From Hevea brasiliensis (Eukaryota; Streptophyta; Magnoliopsida; Malpighiales; Euphorbiaceae): a stretch of 64,000 nucleotides of DNA. The DNA lies in assembly GCF_030052815.1 (NCBI RefSeq), contig NC_079510.1:39774853-39838852 (forward strand), written 5' to 3'. Shown one piece after another: positions 57,950 through 64,000 of the stretch. Below the pieces are notes generated by a model. The model did not search any database. It saw nothing but the letters and a program-made list of their open reading frames with translations, and had not been told where the DNA came from. The position numbers and the translations under genes were made by a program. Numbering within the stretch: the stretch's first letter is position 1; each line of letters begins with the position of its first letter.

Positions 57950-59648
57950 AAGAATATTTTTTTTGGGGTAATATACCCATTTTATATAGGTATTTTAAGA
58001 TAGTTTTGCATCCATTTTGTCTTTTTTAGTTTAGCAATTTTATGCTTTTAATGCTTATTTTAGTTAATTTATTAATTTTAGTTTCATTATATTTGATGTT
58101 TAGAATTTTAATATTTTTGATAGGTTTTAATAAGGTTTAAAGGCAAAAAGATCCATATAGAAGGAATTCAAAGTGATTTGGAAGCTTAAAGTAGTGTGAA
58201 AAATGAAAAAAAATTTGCCTAAGGAAGAAGACTAGCCGAGATTTTCAAGGGCTTCAACATGCCCTGTGTTGAAGGTCGTATGAAGAAAAGAGTCGACCAG
58301 CAGGAATCCACACGAGGCATGTAAATTCAACACTGGGTCGTGCAGACAGAGATTTTGGAATAAAACACGCTGAAAGTTTCAAAAACTTTAACATGCCCTG
58401 TGTAGTGGGTCGTGTAAACAGAGATTTTAGAACAAAATCTGTCGAAAGTTTCAAGGACTTCAACATGCCCCGTGTAGCTGGTCGTGCAGAATCCAAAGGC
58501 TCCTCCTCCGAATCAACATGAGGCATGTGAAAAATAACTTGAATTAACATGAGGCATGTGAGATGGCGCTGACAGATTTGCTGACATGGAAAAATGTTCT
58601 CTTTTCACATCTTTTACACTTTTTGTCTTTATTCCTTTAGAGACCATTTTTAGGGCAAAGCTTAAGGGAATATATAAGTATCATATTCTCATTTTTACCA
58701 TAAGGAGAAAGAGAGAGAAAAATCAAAAGAGGAAGGAAAGAAGGAACCATGCCATTTTCGGAGGAAGAACACCTGCAGAATGATGTTTCCAGCTTCCATT
58801 TTCAGAGATTTAGATTCTCTTCTTCTGGGTTCTTTTATTTTAGTCTTATTTTCATATTTTCTTGCTCTATTTCGTACTTACCACTTGTAAATACAAGCAT
58901 GAGTGAGTAGATACCTAGGATTTTAGAGTTGGGTATAATAATTTAAGTTTTATTTGTGGATTTGAACTGGTTTTAATCAGATTTTAGTATATATAAGTTT
59001 TGATTCTTATCTTGTGTGCTTATTTACATACACATTGTTGGTACCCTTTGAGTTTTATTCTTGATCTTAGATTGAAGAACCAAGAGGTGAAAATCTATGA
59101 TAGATAATCAAGATAATGAACTTAATCACCTAGTGTTAGAAATAAACTAGTGGGTTAAGAGAAATTTCAAGTTGATTAAAGTACTTAAAAGGTTTTTGGT
59201 AATTAAACATCGCATGAGAATGGGATTTAGTTTCCTTTAAAACACTCTTTAGTTTGCTTGAAAGAGAAATTAAAGGAAATCATAATCAACTTCCTTCAAA
59301 CTTGTATTTTCCTTAATCTTGGCTTTGCCTATCCAAATCCCAATGAAATTTACTTCATGAACCTTAAATCTGGAATCAATTTTTGCCATTAATTAATTAA
59401 ATCTTTAATTACTTGCTAAAATTTTAGTAAATTACTATAGTGCTTAGAATTTTAATTGCTTAATTTATTATAATTTTCTTATTTTTTCAATTTAATTTAC
59501 TGCTTCTTTTACTCTAATTTTTTGCACACATTATCAATAGCCCAAATAATCGTGACTTTTATAGTTTGGTATTCAAACAACAAATCTTTGTGGATGATAT
59601 CTTTTCTTTACTACTAGATAGACCCGTATACTTGTGGAGTACGCATCA
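57950..59648 (+). repeat. 5' LTR of the second Athila element
   Basis: The right end is exact (gtacgcatca at 59639-59648); the left end is approximate. At 58250-58560 it contains repeats built on caacatgcccngtgta, with gaggcatgt as the inverted partner. Confidence 0.75.
58250..58560 (+). repeat. Palindrome-bearing repeats in the second Athila LTR
   Basis: Three copies of ttcaacatgccctgtgt-like units with ggtcgtgcagacagagatttt tails start near 58253, 58386 and 58459. Gaggcatgt words in the opposite sense lie near 58313, 58521 and 58551. The catgcc and ggcatg halves can pair. Confidence 0.8.
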
Positions 59649-59654
59649 AGTTTT

Positions 59655-59672
59655 TGGCGTCGTTCCCAGGGA
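59655..59672 (+). other. Primer-binding site (tRNA-Asp, degenerate)
   Basis: tggcgtcgttcccaggga matches the intact site of the first Athila element at 15 of 18 positions. Confidence 0.8.
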
Positions 59673-59805
59673 TTTATTTTTGTTTGATGTTAGATGATTG
59701 ATTGTTTGGTTAATTTGGGCACTTTATTTTTTATTTTAATTTCTTTTCTTTATCATTTTACTTTGAGATTTTCTTGTTTTGGTTTTTCAGGTACATATCT
59801 TTTAT

Positions 59806-61530
59806 ATGAGAAGGACAAAAAGTGCAGAAATTAATTTAATTTTTGATCCTGAGATTGAAAAGACAGCTAAAGCTTTAAGAGCAGAGTGTAAAAGAAGAAA
59901 AGCTGAACTCAAAATTCAAAGACAGCAAGAACAACAACAAGAGCAATAAGTGATAGAAGCTATGGCAAACAACAACAACAACAGATCAATTAAGGATCAT
60001 GCTTTTCCTAGTTTTGAATATTTTAGACCAAGTATTATAAGGCCTAGAGTGGAAGCGAACAACTTTGAGTTGAAGCCCTCACTTTGTCAAATGGTTCAAC
60101 AATCATAGTTTGGGGGAGGTCCTACTGAGAGTCCACATGTGCACCTTGCACATTTTCTTGAAATTAGTGACATGCTAAAGATAAATGGAGTGTCAGATAA
60201 TGCCATCTGGTTGAGATTATTTCCTTTTTCTTTGAAGGATCGTGCTAGGGAGTGGTTGCATTCATTACCTCCGGGTTCAATAACTACTTGGGATGAGTTG
60301 TCACAAGCTTTCTTGGCTCAATACTTTCCTCCTAGCAAGACTGCAAAATTGAGAAATGAATTAACTTCTTTCAGACTAAGGGATGATGAGAGTCTCTATG
60401 AAGCTTAGGAGAGATACAAGGATCTTCAAAGGAGATGTCCACATCATGGAATCCCTAAATGGGTGCTAGTTTAACATTTCTACAATGGTGTTTCTCCAGT
60501 AATTAGAAGTATAATTGATGCATCTTCAAGAGGTGATCTTATAGAAAAGTCAGAAGACGAAGCTTATTCAGCATTGGATAAAATTGCGTACAACAATTAT
60601 CTATGGAGCTGTGAAAGGAATGAAATGAAGAAGCCATCAGATGGTGTATATGAGTTAGATGCCATGAGTAAGTTCAATGCCAAATTTGATGCTTTAACGA
60701 GAAAAATTAGTAAGTTAAGCATGAAGGTTGATTCTTCAATTGGAGGATCTAGTCATGTAGAAGATGTTAGTGCAAGAAATATGCATTGTATCAATGATTT
60801 TCCTTCTTATGGGCAAGAATTTGGAAATGAGCAAGTTGATTTTGTTGGGAATTACAATCAGAAGCCAGTTGGTAATCCTTTTTTTTACTACATATAATCC
60901 AGCAAGGAGGAATCACCCTAACTTTTTCTTGGGGAGGTCGACAAGGACAACAGTAGCAGAATTATCAATAACCTCCTAATTTCTAGCAACAACAGCAGAA
61001 TTTTTAATAAAATAGAGTACCACCTGGATTTCCACCACAAAGGAATCAAAATGCACTTGTTCCATAACCACCAATTTAGTCTTCAGACCAAGATTCAATT
61101 TTGAAGTCTATGATGGAGAATTTCTTAACTGCTCAACAAAAATAAGGAGAAATGATTCAACAATTAACTTCAAGGAAGACCAGCTTGCCACTCATAACAG
61201 GACGTTGGAAAACCAAATAGCTCAACAAGCAAGCTCTTTTAGCAAAGCACAAGGAAAACTTCCAAGTCAACCAGAGAATCCTAGAGAACATTGTAAGGCA
61301 GTGATCCTAAGGAGTGGGAAAATTGTGGGAGATGAAAAGAAAGATGAGGTAGAAGAGGAAAGAAGAAAGAAGATGAAGACAAGAATGAATCTACTTCACA
61401 TCATGATGAAGTTAATAAGGAAGCAAACAAGAAGAAGGAAGTTGAAAAAGAAGAAGAAGAAAAGTATGTGCCTTCACCACCGTACAAACCACCATTGCCA
61501 TATCCTCAGAGGTTTTAGAAAGCAAAGCTA
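59806..61530 (+). pseudogene. gag of the second Athila element, nonsense-riddled
   Basis: From ATG 59806 (MRRTKSAEINLIFDPEIEK) one frame continues to about 60890 and is broken only by in-frame stops at 59947, 60106, 60406 and 60472. The gag core is evident: LRLFPFSLKDRAREWLHSLP and FLAQYFPPSKTAKLRNELTS. The glutamine-rich C-terminal part (60900-61140) contains many more TAG/TAA codons where the first element has CAA/CAG. Gag-like NQIAQQASSFSKAQGKLPSQ appears at 61205-61300. Confidence 0.88.
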
Positions 61531-61539
61531 GATAAGCAG

Positions 61540-62100
61540 TTTGAGAAATTTTTGGAAGTTTTGAAGAAATTATACATTAACATTCCATTTACAGATGCAA
61601 TTTCTCAAATGCCCTCATATGCTAAGTTCTTGAAAGAAATTTTATCAAACAAGAGGAGACTAGAAGATTATGAAACTGTGGCATTAACAGAGGAGTGTAG
61701 TGCTCTCTTGCAGAATAAGCTCCCACTGAAATTGAAGGTTCTAGGAAGTTTCTCTATTCCTTGTATTAGGGATACTAGCATTGACAAAGCATTGTGTGAT
61801 CTTGGAGCTAGTATAAGTTTAATGCCACTCTTTATTTGTGAAAAGTTGCAGGTTGGAGAATTGAAGCCAACAACCATTTCTTTGCAACTAGCTGATAGAT
61901 CTATCAAATATCCAGTAGGAATTTTGGAGAATGTACCCTTAAAAGTTGGGAAATTTTTCATTCCTGTGGATTTTGTGGTTCTTGAAATGGAAGAGGATAT
62001 TCATATACCTATCATTTTAGGAAGGCCATTTTTAGCCACAGCCGGGGCTATAATTGATGTGAAGAATGATAGACTGACATTAAAAGTTGGAGAAGAGTAG
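61540..62100 (+). pseudogene. Protease region of the second Athila element
   Basis: Open from 61552 to a TAG at 62098. It has LYINIPFTDAISQMPSYAKF, the active site DLGASISLMP, then LQLADRSIKYPVGILENVPL and IPIILGRPFLATAGAIIDV. The terminal TAG stands where the first element has CAG, so the original polyprotein ran on into RT. Confidence 0.9.
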
Positions 62101-63423
62101 GTGGAATTTAATTTGAATGAAGCTTTAAAGAAACATCATGAAGTTGACCCTTGTTTAAGGGTAGATGTTATTGATGAGATTGTGGAAGAAGAATTTAGAA
62201 AAAGATATCCTGAGGACCCTTTGGAGAATTGTTTGGTACATAGTAAAACAACAAAGGATGAAAATCCTGAAGTTGCAGCTTTTGCTCAAATTTTGAAAGC
62301 TACTCAAGAAGTTGTAGGAGATCAAGTTTTGCAAGTTGAAGAGTTGAAACATAAAGTTGCACAACCACCTTTGCTAGATGAGAAGGAAGCACCACAGGTA
62401 TACCTCAAACCACTTCCATCTACATTAAGGTATGCTTTTCTTGGACCTAATTCAACTTATCCTATCATTATTAGTGCAAGTTTGAGTGATGTACAAGTTG
62501 AAAAATTGTTGAGAGAGTTAAGAGCACATAGGAAAGTTATTGGTTACACCATTGATGATATCAAGGGTATAAGCCCTACCTTGTGCATGCATAGGATTCT
62601 TTTAGAAGATAATTTTAAAGCCACCATAGAACATCAAAGACGGTTGAATCCTAATATGAAAGAGGTGGTGAAAAAAGAAGTCTTAAAACTGCTTGAAGCT
62701 GGGATCATTTATCCTATTTCTGATAGTAGTTGGGTTAACCCAGTTCATGTAGTTCCAAAGAAAGGAGGTGTGACCATTGTGAAAAATGAAAACAATGAGT
62801 TGATACTTACTAGAATTGTCACAGGATGGAGGATGTACATAGATTACAGAAAGCTTAATAGTGCTACTAGGAAAGACCATTTTCCTTTGCCTTTTATTGA
62901 TCAAATGTTAGAGAGGTTAGCAAAATATTCATATTTTTGTTATTTGGATGGGTATTCTGGTTTTTTCCAAATCCCAATACATCTTAGTGATCAAGAGAAA
63001 ACCACATTCACATGTCCATATGGCACGTTTGCATATAGAAGAATGCCTTTTGGCTTATGTAATGCACCAGCTACTTTTCAACGGTGTATGATGGCTATTT
63101 TCTCTGATTTTATTGATAAAATTATGAAAGTTTTCATGGATGATTTTTCTGTATATGGTTTTTCTTTTGATAATTGTCTATCTAACCTCTCTAAGGTGCT
63201 TAAAAGATGTGAAGAAACAGATTTAGTGCTAAATTGCGAGAAATGTCATTTTATGGTGCAAGAAGGCATTGTTCTTGGACATTTGATATCACATAGAGGA
63301 ATTGAAGTAGACAAGGCTAAAGTAAAAGTGATTGAGAAGATGCCTCCACAAACTTTAGTGAAAGGAATTAGAAGTTTTCTTGGGCATGCTGGTTTCTACA
63401 GGCGATTTATAAAGGATTTTTAA
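62101..63423 (+). pseudogene. Reverse transcriptase of the second Athila element
   Basis: A long open stretch of 440 codons between the TAG at 62098 and the TAA at 63421. RT marks are VVKKEVLKLLEAGIIYPISD, WRMYIDYRKLN, MPFGLCNAPATFQRCM, FMDDFSVYG and the RT-RNase H link GIRSFLGHAGFYRRFIKDF. It is much better kept than the RT of the first element. Confidence 0.92.
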
Positions 63424-64000
63424 AAAATTGCTAAACCTCTTATAAATTTGTTAAATCATGATGGTCCTTTTAATTTTGACAAAGCTTGTTTTGATTCTTT
63501 TAACAGGTTAAAGGAAGCTCTAACAACAACCCCTATTATGCAACCTCCATATTGGTCATTGCTATTTGAGGTTATGTGTGATGCTAGTGACTTTACTGTG
63601 GGAGCTGTACTTGGTCAGAAAAAAGAGAAGAGGTCTTATGCAATCTATTATGCCAGCAAAACTTTAGATGATGCTCAAGTAAATTATGCCACGACTGAAA
63701 AGGAATTATTTACTGTGGAAAAGTTTAGATCATATCTGGTTGGATCAAAAGTGATTGTCTATACAGACCATGCTGCCTTAAGATATTTGATGAATAAAAA
63801 AGAAGCAAAGCCAAGATTGATAAGATGGGTTCTATTGCTACAGGAGTTTGATTTACAAACTAAAGATAAAAAGGGAGCTGAAAACGTTGTAGCGGATCAT
63901 TTATCAAGGATTAAGTATGAGAGTAAAGATGGAAATGAAGAGGAATTGCCAATTGATGAGTTTTTCTCGAATGAGCAATTGCTAGTTGTTGTTGCTGCAT
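63424..64000 (+). pseudogene. RNase H of the second Athila element, partial
   Basis: Open in the RT frame from the TAA at 63421 to the window end. It has [38 protein letters not shown] and [13 protein letters not shown], followed by [11 protein letters not shown]. About five residues usual between EKE and EKF are missing, an in-frame deletion near 63700-63720. Confidence 0.88.

Larger units (their letters stand above)
57950..64000 (+). mobile_element. Second Athila-family retrotransposon, cut by the window end
   Basis: A left LTR (about 57950-59648), a tRNA-Asp-type primer-binding site, gag, protease, RT and part of RNase H follow in Athila order. Its LTR and leader are unlike those of the element at 26918, while pol is clearly related, so it is another family of the same clade. 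The exact left edge and target duplication could not be set, and the rest lies beyond 64000. Confidence 0.9.

Overview
The window is nuclear DNA of a flowering plant, almost certainly a eudicot. It is AT-rich, its genes have introns, and it carries plant-only families (DUF3339 micro-proteins, a nodulin-like MFS transporter, a defensin-like peptide). It also carries plant-type mobile DNA: Athila-type Ty3/gypsy elements, a Cassandra TRIM, an endogenous caulimovirid, and plastid DNA moved to the nucleus. A rosid of the Euphorbiaceae type is only a guess from the general look of the repeats.

Layout. 1-5.7 kb: two genes tail to tail. The first is a two-exon defensin-like secreted peptide on +, whose intron holds a solo LTR ending 8 bp before exon 2. 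The second is a three-exon nodulin-like MFS transporter on -. 5.7-9 kb: AT-rich DNA with a worn hAT-like non-autonomous element. 9.0-17.5 kb: a decayed endogenous caulimovirid in the order movement protein, coat protein, protease, RT, RNase H, 3' ORF, promoter/polyA. It was later hit by a 1.43-kb solo LTR inside RT and by a complete Cassandra TRIM (5S-rRNA-like LTRs); both have exact 5-bp target duplications. 17.5-21.5 kb: AT-rich DNA with a ~70-bp minisatellite.

21.5-50.5 kb holds five DUF3339 genes, each about 70 aa with two membrane helices. Four form two convergent pairs (21.5/22.4 kb and 44.4/45.8 kb) and a fifth lies at 50.3 kb. The pairs are separated by an antisense copy of the LTR family seen in the virus, into which a 14.66-kb Athila element (26918-41578, TSD agccc) inserted. 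This Athila has near-identical LTRs but shattered gag-pol, a preserved Athila-specific third ORF, three polypurine-tract copies, and an array of about 12 palindromic TGCATAA units that also occur in its LTRs. Just beyond lies a chimeric plastid insert (16S rRNA fused to petA).

50.5-57.9 kb: AT-rich DNA, a LINE fragment and one conserved single-exon gene on -. From about 57.95 kb to the end is a second, different Athila-family element, cut by the window edge. Its LTR carries its own repeats with catgcc/ggcatg half-sites, and its reading frame is broken mainly by C-to-T type nonsense changes.

The host genes do not form a pathway. The main content is a dated series of nested insertions around a small DUF3339 cluster. 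The observations most worth follow-up are the palindromic arrays shared between LTR and internal region, the confined LTR divergence, the Cassandra-in-virus nest and the 16S/petA junction.
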